Positions 1 to 7,665 of a DNA stretch of 30,183 nt are shown one piece after another. The translations under genes and the position numbers were made by a program. A model generated the notes under the pieces. It searched no databases. It had not been told where the DNA came from and was given only the letters and a program-made list of their open reading frames with translations. The stretch's first letter is position 1, and each line of letters starts with the position of its first letter. This DNA is from a virus, in IMG/VR virus record IMGVR_UViG_3300022707_002102, positions 1 through 30,183 of that record. One strand, written 5' to 3'.

Positions 1-1
1 G

Positions 2-79
2 GATGCACATAGAGCCATGGCAGATACTGAGGCATTGACTAGGTGTGTTATTGAAATGAGAAAAAGGGGTGATGTGTAA
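2..79 (+). CDS. DEDDh 3'-5' exonuclease, C-terminal end (partial)
   Basis: The first bases read as an open frame that enters from outside the window and ends at TAA 77-79, one base into the next start codon. Its 25 residues contain AHRAMADTEALTRCVIEM. This matches the ExoIII motif of DnaQ/RNase T-type exonucleases, where a catalytic histidine lies five residues before a metal-binding aspartate (H-x-A-x-x-D), followed by a helix ending the fold. The family removes mispaired 3' ends and can serve as a separate proofreading subunit. Position just upstream of a DnaE-type polymerase gene supports that role. Only the last motif is visible, so ExoI and ExoII cannot be checked and the subfamily is open. 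Confidence 0.68.
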   Translation, partial: DAHRAMADTEALTRCVIEMRKRGDV

Positions 80-666
80 TGGCTAGTAAAAGATTAACAG
101 TTTCTGAAAGAGAAAGAATTGCTGGAGCAATTGTCCACAATAAATATGGAGATCTACAAAAAGAATTAAAAAGTCAAAAAGCCCCTGTGGCAGAAAAACT
201 TTATAATACTCTTTATGATAAGGCAACTCGTGATAAAATGAATGCTTTGCCTGATGGGTGGTTACCAACTTCCCCAGATTTTCAATGCAGGACTAATAAT
301 GGATATAGGACTGTTGACTTTAAAAATAGAGAAGCTAAAAGATTTTTAGCCAAGCATGGTGGCTCTGTAAGACTTGATCCTGATTCAGTTCGTACTTGTA
401 AAATTAAAAAGAAATTGCTTGATATTATTGAGGATTTCAAAGACAAGGAATCAGAATTGAGATCTGAAAGGGCAGCAGCTTATAATAAGGCTCTTGTAAT
501 TCTTAATTCTGTGACTACTGTTAACAGGGCAATTGAGGTTTGGCCAGAAGCTGAATCATTTATCCTAGCATGCACAGGTGGTGAAATAATTAGGAATGTT
601 CCTGCTCCTGATTTGAAGAAATTCAATAAGCAAATGGATCTTCCACCCAAGGAGAAGGCTGCTTGA
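79..666 (+). CDS. Nmad5-like conserved phage protein
   Basis: This 195-residue soluble protein has no signal peptide or membrane segment. Its build resembles my memory of the Nmad5 family (putative nucleotide-modification-associated domain 5): an N-terminal basic helix ending in a LAEKLY-like stretch (about 1-45), a LPDGWLPTSPDF segment (57-68), a charged helical middle (105-140), a SVTTVNRAIEVWPEAESFI segment (about 143-161) and a tail reading ADLKKFN-like then LPP. The biochemical role of that family is not established; the name comes from genome context. The start overlaps the exonuclease stop by one base and the gene ends inside the polymerase start, so it is translationally coupled between the two replicase genes. 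The family assignment is by eye and moderate; existence of the gene is near certain. Confidence 0.55.
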   Translation: MASKRLTVSERERIAGAIVHNKYGDLQKELKSQKAPVAEKLYNTLYDKATRDKMNALPDGWLPTSPDFQCRTNNGYRTVDFKNREAKRFLAKHGGSVRLDPDSVRTCKIKKKLLDIIEDFKDKESELRSERAAAYNKALVILNSVTTVNRAIEVWPEAESFILACTGGEIIRNVPAPDLKKFNKQMDLPPKEKAA

Positions 667-3482
667 TTAATCTATGTAATCGCACAGAGTATTCCTTTCG
701 GCATGCCTATGGTCATCTTGCCAAAGTCATAGATGCTAACCATGATGAATATGCAGGCATCTGTGATATTAATGGGACTTGGGGGCACGTACCCTTTGAA
801 AAGGCATGCCGAAAGGAAGGTGTTAAGCCTATCTTTGGTGTTGAGCTGGCTGTTGTTCCTGATCCTAAATTGGATGAGAAACAAGGTGTTAAATATCTGC
901 GCTTCATAGCTCTCACAAATAATGGACTTAAGCAGATCTATGAGCTTGTTACCTTTGCTACTGAGCAATTTTATTATTTCCCCAGGATAAGTATAGGTGA
1001 TATTAGAAGTCTTACCAATGAAGTGGCTGTTATTACATCATGGAATTTTGAACCCAAAGACAATCTAGTATATTTAGATCTTAATCCAACAACAAGGAAA
1101 CAAGCTATAATAGGGGCAAATAAGCATGGTATAAAGCCCCTAGCAACTTCTGACAATTACTTCCCCAGGCCTGAACATAAGGATGCTTACGAGGTGTGTA
1201 TGGGGAAATTTGCAGATGATAAGACAACCCCTATGCACATATTAACTGGTGATGAATATAAAGAAGCCTTAAAAGATGTAACAGATGAAGAATATATAAG
1301 CCAAGCCTTATCTAATACTATTGAGATTGCCACCATGGCTGATGTATCTTTAACCAGAGCTGAACTTGTTAGTCCTGTTGTTACTAAAACTCTTAAAGAA
1401 ATGTGCTATGATGCTGGGTTGTCTCGTGGTGTAGATCTTTCTGATCCTATATATAAAGAGCGTTTAGACAGGGAACTCAGCCTCATTGCTGAAAAGGAAT
1501 TTGAAGATTATTTCTTTTTAATAGCTGATCTATGTCAATGGGCCAAAAAGACTATGCTTGTTGGTCCAGCACGTGGTAGCTCTTGTGGATCTTTAGTTTG
1601 TTATTTACTTAATATAACTGAAATTGATCCTATAAAATATGATCTTATTTTTGAAAGGTTCATTGATATCAATCGGGCTGACCTTCCTGATATTGACATT
1701 GATTTTCCTGATGTAAAAAGAGAATCAGTGTTCAACTATTTAAGGGAGAAATATGGTGAGGCATGCGTCGCGCAGCTTGGTACAATCAATCGCTTCAAGG
1801 CAAAAAGTGCTATCGGCGATTGTGCAAAAGCCCTTGGCATCCCAATGTATGAAGTCACTAACCTTAAAGATGCCATCATTGAAAGATCTGGAGGGGATGC
1901 ACGTGCCGCATTCTGCATCATGGACACTTTCAAGGAGCTTGACATTGGCCAAAAAATGCTTAAGAAATATCCAGAATTGCAAATCGCTGAAGAAATAGAA
2001 GCTCATGCAAAGCACTCAGGAAAACATGCAGCAGGAATTGTTGTTACTTCTAAACCAGTATCATGGTATTGCTCTGTTGATAGGCAAACTGGTGCAGCAC
2101 AAGTTGATAAGTATGATGCTGAGGAATTAAATCTTTTGAAGATTGATGTTCTAGGATTGAGGACTTTATCAGTTATTGAAGATTGCCTTGAACAAATTAA
2201 CTGGTCAAATAAAGATCTTCTTGACTTCCCCTTGGATAGTGATAAGGCTTTTAATGTAATTAATGAAGGAAAATTCTCAGGGATATTCCAATATGAAGGC
2301 TATGCTCTGCAAAGTCTTTGTAGACAATTTGAACTTGAAGATTTTGAAGATGTAATTTCTGTGACTGCTCTAGCTAGGCCTGGGCCACTTAATAGTGGAA
2401 TGGCTAATGATTGGATTAAGCGTAGGACTGGAGTTGCTGAGGTTACATATGAGCACCCAATGCTTGAAGATATACTTAAAGATAGTCTTGGAGTTGTTAT
2501 CTATCAGGAAAACATCATGAGGATAGCCAGAGAAATTGGAAATATGAGTTGGGAAGATGTTAGCTCACTACGCAAGGCTGTTGCTAAATCCCTTGGTGTT
2601 GAATTTTTTAATAAATATAAAGAGCAATTTTTAAAGGGAGCTATTGAAAATAATTTTGAAGAAGAACAAGCTGCAGAGTTTTGGGACAAGATTTGCAGTT
2701 TCGGAAGTTGGAGTTATAACAGGTCTCACGCAGTAGCATATGGCCTTATATCATATTGGTGCATGGTTCTTAAGTCCCATTATCCTTTACAATATGCAGC
2801 TGCATGTTTACGGCACAATGGTGGAGGGAAGGCTGGAGAAGAAAAGTCCATCAAATTCTTACGAGAGCTAGTCAATGAGGGATATGAATATAAAGCTTTT
2901 GATAAGGATTTATCTGAGGAAAATTGGAGTGTGCAAGGTGGAAAGCTTGTTGGTGGTATTATAGGTGTTAAAGGATTTGGCCCTAAAACTGCTGGTGATA
3001 TAGTCTTGCGTAGAAAAGAAGGAAGGAATTTAACAGGCAGCCAAATTAAGAAAATGGAGGAAGCTGTAAGCCCCTATGATGTTATATTTGAATGTAAAGA
3101 AAAGTGGGGTCACATTTTTGACAACCCTGTGGCTCACAATATAAAATCACCCCTCACATTCTTAAAAAACATCACTGAAAAATCTGATGGTAGGTTTGTA
3201 TTCATAGCCAAATTAATAGACAAGAATCAAAGAGATCTTAATGAAGTTGGCTTTGTTGAAAAGCGTGGTGGTAGATTAATGAGGGGTCAAACTCTTTATC
3301 TTAACTTTGTTGTTGAAGATGATACTGACTCTATTATATGCCAAATAGATCGTTTTAATTATATGGATTACGGCAAGCCCATAATAGAGAGTGGCAAAAA
3401 TGGAGACTGGTATATATTTAAAGGTAGATGCCGAAAAGGATTCAGAAGGGTGTATGTTGATCGTTGGAAAAAGTTGAGTTGA
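663..3482 (+). CDS. DNA polymerase III alpha subunit-like (C-family) replicase
   Basis: A 939-residue C-family polymerase that extends primers on the phage genome. The start is TTG 663; AAGGAG lies eight bases upstream and the PHP domain aligns from residue 2. The PHP domain (about 1-240) is short and has lost the metal ligands: where cellular DnaE reads H-x-H-x-H before TEYS, this protein has N3, C5 and R7. The palm is intact: GPARGSSCGS (301-310), PDIDIDF (342-348) giving catalytic D345 and D347, HAAGIVV (455-461) and KIDVLGLRTL (493-502) giving D495. Fingers follow at 570-715 (ARPGP, YQENIM, SYNRSHAVAYG), a helix-hairpin-helix near 764-785 and an OB-like end from about 840. It is shorter than bacterial DnaE (about 1,160) and I see no clear clamp-binding motif. 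Proofreading probably comes from the upstream exonuclease. Confidence 0.95.
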   Translation: MINLCNRTEYSFRHAYGHLAKVIDANHDEYAGICDINGTWGHVPFEKACRKEGVKPIFGVELAVVPDPKLDEKQGVKYLRFIALTNNGLKQIYELVTFATEQFYYFPRISIGDIRSLTNEVAVITSWNFEPKDNLVYLDLNPTTRKQAIIGANKHGIKPLATSDNYFPRPEHKDAYEVCMGKFADDKTTPMHILTGDEYKEALKDVTDEEYISQALSNTIEIATMADVSLTRAELVSPVVTKTLKEMCYDAGLSRGVDLSDPIYKERLDRELSLIAEKEFEDYFFLIADLCQWAKKTMLVGPARGSSCGSLVCYLLNITEIDPIKYDLIFERFIDINRADLPDIDIDFPDVKRESVFNYLREKYGEACVAQLGTINRFKAKSAIGDCAKALGIPMYEVTNLKDAIIERSGGDARAAFCIMDTFKELDIGQKMLKKYPELQIAEEIEAHAKHSGKHAAGIVVTSKPVSWYCSVDRQTGAAQVDKYDAEELNLLKIDVLGLRTLSVIEDCLEQINWSNKDLLDFPLDSDKAFNVINEGKFSGIFQYEGYALQSLCRQFELEDFEDVISVTALARPGPLNSGMANDWIKRRTGVAEVTYEHPMLEDILKDSLGVVIYQENIMRIAREIGNMSWEDVSSLRKAVAKSLGVEFFNKYKEQFLKGAIENNFEEEQAAEFWDKICSFGSWSYNRSHAVAYGLISYWCMVLKSHYPLQYAAACLRHNGGGKAGEEKSIKFLRELVNEGYEYKAFDKDLSEENWSVQGGKLVGGIIGVKGFGPKTAGDIVLRRKEGRNLTGSQIKKMEEAVSPYDVIFECKEKWGHIFDNPVAHNIKSPLTFLKNITEKSDGRFVFIAKLIDKNQRDLNEVGFVEKRGGRLMRGQTLYLNFVVEDDTDSIICQIDRFNYMDYGKPIIESGKNGDWYIFKGRCRKGFRRVYVDRWKKLS

Positions 3483-3483
3483 T

Positions 3484-3669
3484 ATGAAAATTTTAATAGG
3501 TGATGGAATTAAAGTTGAGATTAGAGATGTTGGCAAAGTTATTTATACTATGCATGCAAAAAATTATGCAATGCTGCCCTTTCATGGTTCAAAAATAATG
3601 AGTGATGAAGATGCTAGAGAATTCATAAAGAATAACAAACACTTAAGCTATAATAAAACTCATGTGTGA
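3484..3669 (+). CDS. Small hypothetical protein (61 aa)
   Basis: A short gene starting one base after the polymerase stop (TGA 3480-3482), in the same operon. The product is hydrophilic, starts with a beta-rich half (MKILIGDGIKVEIRDVGKVI) and ends in a charged helical stretch (SDEDAREFIKNN). No membrane segment, cysteine pair or recognisable motif is seen, and no strong Shine-Dalgarno is present, so translation is probably coupled to the polymerase. I do not recognise the family. Its position next to the replicase suggests, but does not show, a role in early metabolism. It is supported by tight packing and codon use like its neighbours. Confidence 0.6.
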   Translation: MKILIGDGIKVEIRDVGKVIYTMHAKNYAMLPFHGSKIMSDEDAREFIKNNKHLSYNKTHV

Positions 3670-3691
3670 TTTATGTTAATGATTTATTAAG

Positions 3692-3739
3692 TTTACATCA
3701 GCTATAATTAAGTATATGGTATAACCCATCAACAAGGAG
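3692..3739 (+). promoter_or_regulatory. Candidate promoter and ribosome binding site
   Basis: The 77-base gap between the 61-residue gene and the next gene is the largest in the left block. It holds TGGTATAAC at 3717-3725, an extended -10 (TGn plus TATAAC), and a perfect TATAAT at 3703-3708. A TTTACA at 3692-3697 lies 17 bases before TATGGT 3715-3720. An AAGGAG Shine-Dalgarno at 3734-3739 precedes the ATG at 3747. Several overlapping boxes in AT-rich DNA make the exact start uncertain. If real, it would let the helicase/nuclease genes be expressed separately from the replicase genes. Confidence 0.42.
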
Positions 3740-3746
3740 AAATAAA

Positions 3747-4172
3747 ATGCTTAATTATAATAGAGTAGCTGATAAAATACCAACATCTGAATTAGTCTCA
3801 GTGTATAATAGCTTTGCTGATACACCTGTGAAGAAATTTACAGACAGGGCAACAGCTATGAAAAGGGCTGCTAAATTGCTTGAAGAAAAAGTCATTAGCC
3901 TAGATGAAATAAAGAAATTGGTTTGTGATGATACAAAGAAAGATCTTGAAAAAATCAAAACCAATAAAGGTGGGCAAGGCAAAAAGAGCCAATATGCTGG
4001 TAAGAAAATATATAAAAAGGTCAAAGATAATCCTAGACGTGAAGGCACACATGGCCATAGAAGTTGGGAATTGATTAAAAATGGCATGACATATGAAGAA
4101 TATATTTCTGCTGGAGGTAGAAATAATGACTTCACATGGGATTTAGCTAGGGATAGAATAGAGGTGAAATGA
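3747..4172 (+). CDS. DUF3489-like small protein (putative helix-turn-helix)
   Basis: A basic protein of 141 residues in two parts. The N-terminal part (about 12-50) reads SELVSVYNSFADTPVKKFTDRATAMKRA in sense, close to the LVALYNALTGKSVKKF-DR-TA pattern I associate with small phage and proteobacterial proteins annotated DUF3489 or similar. A lysine-rich linker (68-95) follows. The C-terminal part (about 97-141) has RREGTHGHRSWELIKNGMTY, then EEYISAGGRNNDFTWDLARD, which looks like a compact winged-helix unit (a repeat unit GMT-EE-GGR--D--WD). A DNA- or RNA-binding role is inference. It has its own AAGGAG site and ends by an ATGA overlap with the SNF2 gene, so the two are coupled. Confidence 0.55.
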   Translation: MLNYNRVADKIPTSELVSVYNSFADTPVKKFTDRATAMKRAAKLLEEKVISLDEIKKLVCDDTKKDLEKIKTNKGGQGKKSQYAGKKIYKKVKDNPRREGTHGHRSWELIKNGMTYEEYISAGGRNNDFTWDLARDRIEVK

Positions 4173-5947
4173 TACCCAGAATTGAAGAGTTTGGTGACAA
4201 ACACTGTATAATAATAGCAAAGCTTGAGGGTGATAACAGAAGAAAGATTTCTGAACATGCATTCCCAGGCTTTGCAAAATGGGTTGATGGAACTAGACAT
4301 CTACGTTTCCGGCCAACTGCTAATAATATTAAATACATAAATGAGAATTGGCCAGATGCTGTCTGGACTGAGGGTGCCCAAAGACATTTAATTAATTTTA
4401 TTAGTGAGCAAAAAGCTGCCTCTGATTTAGCTAAAATGAAGACTCAGATCCTTGAGGATGATGGCAGCTATGAATATAAAACAAAACCATTTGATCATCA
4501 GCGCCATGCTTTCCTACTTTCTAGAGATGTTGATACTTTTGCTCTATTCATGGAACAGGGTACAGGCAAGACAAAGATAGCAATAGATAAGGCAGCATAT
4601 AAATATTCTAATGGAGATATAGAAGCCTTAATTGTCCTTGCGCCTAATGGAGTTCACACAAATTGGTGTTCTGAAGAAATTCCAATACACCTTCCTGATT
4701 GGTGTCCCAGAGAGATCTATCATTATAATGCCAAAAAAGTGAAAGCTAAAAAGAATAAAGAGACAGGGAAAATGGAATACATTGATCCTGAATTTGAAAG
4801 AGTGATGGCTTCTGAAAATTGTTTAAAAATATTTGCTTTTAATATAGAGGGCTTCACATCTGCCAAAGCAAAATATTTTCTAGAGAGAGTAATCAGGACT
4901 TATAAAATCATAGGTGTTATGGATGAAAGTCAATATTGCAAAAACCATAGTGCAGTTAGGACTAAATACCTAACTAAACAATTTGTTGATGTCAAGAATA
5001 AATTGATCATGACAGGCACAAACATAACAAAGGGTGTGGAGGATCTGTATGGACAATTGTCTTGGCTTAATCCTAACATTCTAGGCTTCGATACATTCAC
5101 AAGCTTTAGAGGCCATTTTTGTGCAATGGGTGGATATGAGAATAGATCTATAATTGGCTATAAGAATATTGATGAGCTTATTCAACTAATGGATGGCCAC
5201 AGCTTTAGAGTGCTTAAAAAAGATTGTCTAGATCTACCGGAAAAGCTCTACAAAAGATTTCATGTTGAATTAACTCACCAACAATTAAAATTATATAATG
5301 AATTGCGTAAAGACTACTTCACCCAACTTGAGGGAGATAATGACAATAATTTTCTCACTGCTGATATTGGAGTTGTCAGGCTTCTAAGGCTCCAGCAAAT
5401 TAGTAATGGTTGGTTTCCTGCTGATGATTCAGATGAATTACAAAGAATTCCTGGGGATAATCCCAAAATAGAAGCTGTACAGCAGCATTGCAAAGACACT
5501 ATTGGGAGCATATTAGTATGGTGCAATGGACAGGCTAGCACACAAGATATAATAACCCTAGAGGAAGAATTAAAGCGTGATCATGGCAATGATAATGTTG
5601 GCACTTATTATGGTAGAACACCTGATGATATTCGTGCCAAAAATGTAAAGGGATTTCAAAGCAAAGATATGAAGATCATGATATGTAACAAGGCAGCTGC
5701 CAGAGGCTTAACACTTACGGCATGTGAAAATCCTATATATCATTCTAATAGTTTTGATCTTGAAGTGAGGTTGCAAAGTGAAGATAGATGCCACAGGATA
5801 GGAACAACTGGCAGTGTAACTTATACAGATGTACAGGCAAATTGCCAAACAGATAGGCAGATAATAAATTCATTGCGCTCCAAGAAGATAATTGCGGATC
5901 TTGTCAATAGAGATCCTGATAGCTTTTTCCTAGAGGAAGCAGCATAA
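4169..5947 (+). CDS. SNF2-family DNA-dependent ATPase/helicase
   Basis: A 592-residue superfamily 2 ATPase. Motifs in order: a Q-like segment PFDHQRHAF (107-115), Walker A EQGTGKT (129-135), Ia VLAPNGVHTNW (156-166), Walker B VMDESQYCKN (250-259), III MTGTNITKGVEDLYGQ (281-296), IV around ILVWCNGQ (448-455), V AAARGLTLT (509-517) and VI RLQSEDRCHRIGT (534-546) with arginine fingers R540 and R543. The DESQ box and motif VI are typical of SNF2-type translocases rather than DEAD helicases. The first 100 residues are a non-conserved N-terminal domain. Such phage enzymes are thought to aid replication restart or recombination. The start overlaps the previous stop (ATGA), and a nuclease gene follows 17 bases after the stop. 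Confidence 0.9.
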   Translation: MIPRIEEFGDKHCIIIAKLEGDNRRKISEHAFPGFAKWVDGTRHLRFRPTANNIKYINENWPDAVWTEGAQRHLINFISEQKAASDLAKMKTQILEDDGSYEYKTKPFDHQRHAFLLSRDVDTFALFMEQGTGKTKIAIDKAAYKYSNGDIEALIVLAPNGVHTNWCSEEIPIHLPDWCPREIYHYNAKKVKAKKNKETGKMEYIDPEFERVMASENCLKIFAFNIEGFTSAKAKYFLERVIRTYKIIGVMDESQYCKNHSAVRTKYLTKQFVDVKNKLIMTGTNITKGVEDLYGQLSWLNPNILGFDTFTSFRGHFCAMGGYENRSIIGYKNIDELIQLMDGHSFRVLKKDCLDLPEKLYKRFHVELTHQQLKLYNELRKDYFTQLEGDNDNNFLTADIGVVRLLRLQQISNGWFPADDSDELQRIPGDNPKIEAVQQHCKDTIGSILVWCNGQASTQDIITLEEELKRDHGNDNVGTYYGRTPDDIRAKNVKGFQSKDMKIMICNKAAARGLTLTACENPIYHSNSFDLEVRLQSEDRCHRIGTTGSVTYTDVQANCQTDRQIINSLRSKKIIADLVNRDPDSFFLEEAA

Positions 5948-5964
5948 TACATATATAATTAATT

Positions 5965-6360
5965 ATGGGCCAAAAATTAGAAGGCAAATTCTGGCAAAAA
6001 CTCAGGCTTAATCTTGGCCTTGAATGGATAAGAAGACTTGAGAATGAAGCTGAACCAGGATGGCCAGATACTCATTATATTCACAATGGTGAGGCTGGGT
6101 GGATAGAATTAAAGGCTGAAGAAAAATTCCCCAACAAAATAAAATATCAACCAGCCCAGCCAAATTGGCTTACAAGATATTGGTCACTGGGTGGAACATG
6201 TTACACCATGCTTTATGTTGTTGAAGATAATTCAATTTATATTTGGTCTGGAAAATTTGCAAGAGAGTTGGGCAAACCTGGTGGAACAAAAAAAGTTAAA
6301 CCAATGCTGGTTGTAAAATGCACAAAGCAGGGTTGGAAAGAATTATATGATATGTTTTAA
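5965..6360 (+). CDS. VRR-NUC-like PD-(D/E)XK endonuclease
   Basis: A 131-residue single-domain nuclease. The catalytic signature is visible: GWPDTHY gives P34-D35, then a short hairpin, then WIELKAE giving E48 and K50, the D...ExK arrangement of PD-(D/E)XK enzymes. The N-terminal MGQKLEGKFWQKLR followed by RLEN and the PAQPNWLTRYWSLGG segment (63-77) match small phage VRR-NUC-like proteins. VRR-NUC enzymes cut structured DNA; the substrate here is unknown. The gene directly follows the SNF2 helicase and is the last gene of the left block; the pair may act together. No good Shine-Dalgarno is seen. Its stop TAA (6358-6360) overlaps the stop of the opposing Rz1 gene. Confidence 0.75.
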   Translation: MGQKLEGKFWQKLRLNLGLEWIRRLENEAEPGWPDTHYIHNGEAGWIELKAEEKFPNKIKYQPAQPNWLTRYWSLGGTCYTMLYVVEDNSIYIWSGKFARELGKPGGTKKVKPMLVVKCTKQGWKELYDMF

Positions 6361-6620
6361 TTATTTATGAATTGCCTTACTTTTTGCAGCTTCTCATTGC
6401 AATCTTTCCAAGCATAAAATATATCTAGAAGACAAATTGCTATTTCTCTATCACTCAATTTATCCTCACCTTCAATTTCTGGCTTACATTCAGGAAAATT
6501 TTTACAACTTAGTATCTGCTCTGGTGGCTTACTTTTAATTATTTCTGGAGCTGATGGAGTTGTGCATGCCATCAATAGCAGAGTGAACAACATCAGTACA
6601 GCCATATTCCTTATATTCAT
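6357..6620 (-). CDS. Rz1-like outer-membrane spanin lipoprotein
   Basis: An 87-residue lipoprotein. A short positively charged start (MNIRN) is followed by a hydrophobic helix and a lipobox ending LLMAC with C19 as the lipidated cysteine, then TTPSAP, a proline-containing linker and a charged helical end. Four more cysteines occur in the mature part, more than in lambda Rz1. The first 86 bases lie inside the 3' end of the Rz gene in another frame, the usual Rz/Rz1 nested arrangement. With Rz it would span the periplasm and fuse inner and outer membranes at the end of lysis. Length is greater than lambda Rz1 (60 residues). Confidence 0.8.
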   Translation of the reverse strand: MNIRNMAVLMLFTLLLMACTTPSAPEIIKSKPPEQILSCKNFPECKPEIEGEDKLSDREIAICLLDIFYAWKDCNEKLQKVRQFINN

Positions 6621-6894
6621 TTAATGCTCCTATAATTTCAAAACGCTCTATTTCATTGGCAATTGTAGCCTCATGATCAGCCATAGATACTTGATCTCTT
6701 AGCTTTACATCGCTCTGCAACTGTGAGATTGTTGCTCTATACCCTAATAATGCTGCTTTTTGATCAGATACTTTATCAGATAAATAGTTGACCCTCCAAG
6801 ATAATAAGCCTAACATAATTAGACCAGCAAGAGCAATACCCATTCCTAAAGCTCTAATTGGATTAGCTCTTATCATTCCCAATAACATCATCAT
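6535..6894 (-). CDS. Rz-like inner-membrane spanin
   Basis: A 119-residue type II membrane protein with one N-terminal membrane helix (about 16-33, LGMGIALAGLIMLGLLSW) followed by a periplasmic helical, heptad-like region (LSDKVSDQKAALLGYRATIS and on to residue 90). This is the standard i-spanin plan. Three ATG codons stand in a row (6894, 6891, 6888) just after AAGGA, so the second or third gives better Shine-Dalgarno spacing than the first. The start overlaps the holin candidate's end by 32 bases and the end overlaps Rz1. It acts after murein has been degraded. Confidence 0.78.
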   Translation of the reverse strand: MMMLLGMIRANPIRALGMGIALAGLIMLGLLSWRVNYLSDKVSDQKAALLGYRATISQLQSDVKLRDQVSMADHEATIANEIERFEIIGALNEYKEYGCTDVVHSAIDGMHNSISSRNN

Positions 6895-7111
6895 TCCTTA
6901 ATGCGCTCCAAATGTATCCACCAATAGATGTTCCAGCAACTGTGCCAACATAAATTAAAAGTGCTTTTATTAATCCAATATCCAAGTCATATACAAAATG
7001 AAGAAGTATTAATTCATGAGGCCAAAATATAAGGGAAAAAATAGCACTGAAAAATGCAAGATTTCTTCTGTTGTGCAATCTGTCATTAGGATTTATTCCC
7101 CATAATTTCAT
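6863..7111 (-). CDS. Putative holin, two membrane segments
   Basis: An 82-residue membrane protein. Two hydrophobic helices are visible, about 18-43 (LAFFSAIFSLIFWPHELILL and on) and about 47-70 (LIKALLIYVGTVAGTSIGGY), with an arginine-rich start (RLHNRRN) and a charged end. A two-helix protein of this size, directly between endolysin and Rz, is the usual place and build of a holin, which opens the inner membrane for the endolysin. No family motif is recognised, so the assignment rests on context. It overlaps the endolysin stop by the ATGA arrangement and runs 32 bases into Rz. Confidence 0.6.
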   Translation of the reverse strand: MKLWGINPNDRLHNRRNLAFFSAIFSLIFWPHELILLHFVYDLDIGLIKALLIYVGTVAGTSIGGYIWSALRNDDVIGNDKS

Positions 7112-7665
7112 ATTACACCATCTTTTCTAGCTAGATCTAAGCCAAATGCATGCGCCCTCATAAGTCTCCTACCCCATCCTAATCCAAAATATGGAAGCAA
7201 GTATGCACCAGCTTTATTCCTGGCCCTTCCATATCTATCCATACGCCTTGCACAAAGTTCATTGATTGAATTCTCATTATAATGCCTATGAGATTCCATT
7301 CTTGTTTGATCACCAAAGATCCCATCAACAGTGGCACCAACTGCATATTGAAGATCTTTGATTGCAGATCTTGGCCCCTGATTAACAGCTTCATCAAATA
7401 CTATGTGTGCCAGACCTCTGGGTAATAAATCACCATGGATCTTAACCCAGAAATGTTCAAAGTAAATTAATTTTGCACCCTCTATATTAAGGGCCTTTAT
7501 ATCATCTTCATCAGTATCACCATCTTCATCAAGATCAAATCCAATAGAGCCAGCAAAGCGAATTGAGATGCCAAAATTAGTAATTCCACCAGGGTCATCA
7601 GGATTGTCAGACAATCCACCCTCTATCTTTAGGATCTCTTCAACTGATAAATCAAATGTATTCAT
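7108..7665 (-). CDS. GH108-type endolysin (N-acetylmuramidase) with EF-hand-like loop
   Basis: A 185-residue murein hydrolase. The N-terminal signature ILKIEGGLSDNPDDPGGITN (11-30) is that of glycoside hydrolase family 108, with E15 the expected catalytic glutamate; HIVFDEAVNQGP (87-98) and the following peptidoglycan-binding-like stretch GATVDGIFGDQT (110-121) also fit. There is no signal peptide or membrane anchor, so a holin is needed for release. Between residues 44 and 55 lies a DxDxDG-type loop (D44, D46, D48, G49, D52, D55) resembling an EF-hand or dockerin calcium loop, inserted where simpler family members have a short turn. The gene starts one base inside the upstream stop and ends by ATGA overlap with the holin candidate. 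Confidence 0.88.
   Translation of the reverse strand: MNTFDLSVEEILKIEGGLSDNPDDPGGITNFGISIRFAGSIGFDLDEDGDTDEDDIKALNIEGAKLIYFEHFWVKIHGDLLPRGLAHIVFDEAVNQGPRSAIKDLQYAVGATVDGIFGDQTRMESHRHYNENSINELCARRMDRYGRARNKAGAYLLPYFGLGWGRRLMRAHAFGLDLARKDGVI

Noticed and set aside
3755-4300. Minus-strand 181-codon frame opposite the DUF3489-like gene
   Set aside because: Hydrophobic, low-complexity shadow crossing two coupled plus-strand genes; no start signals.
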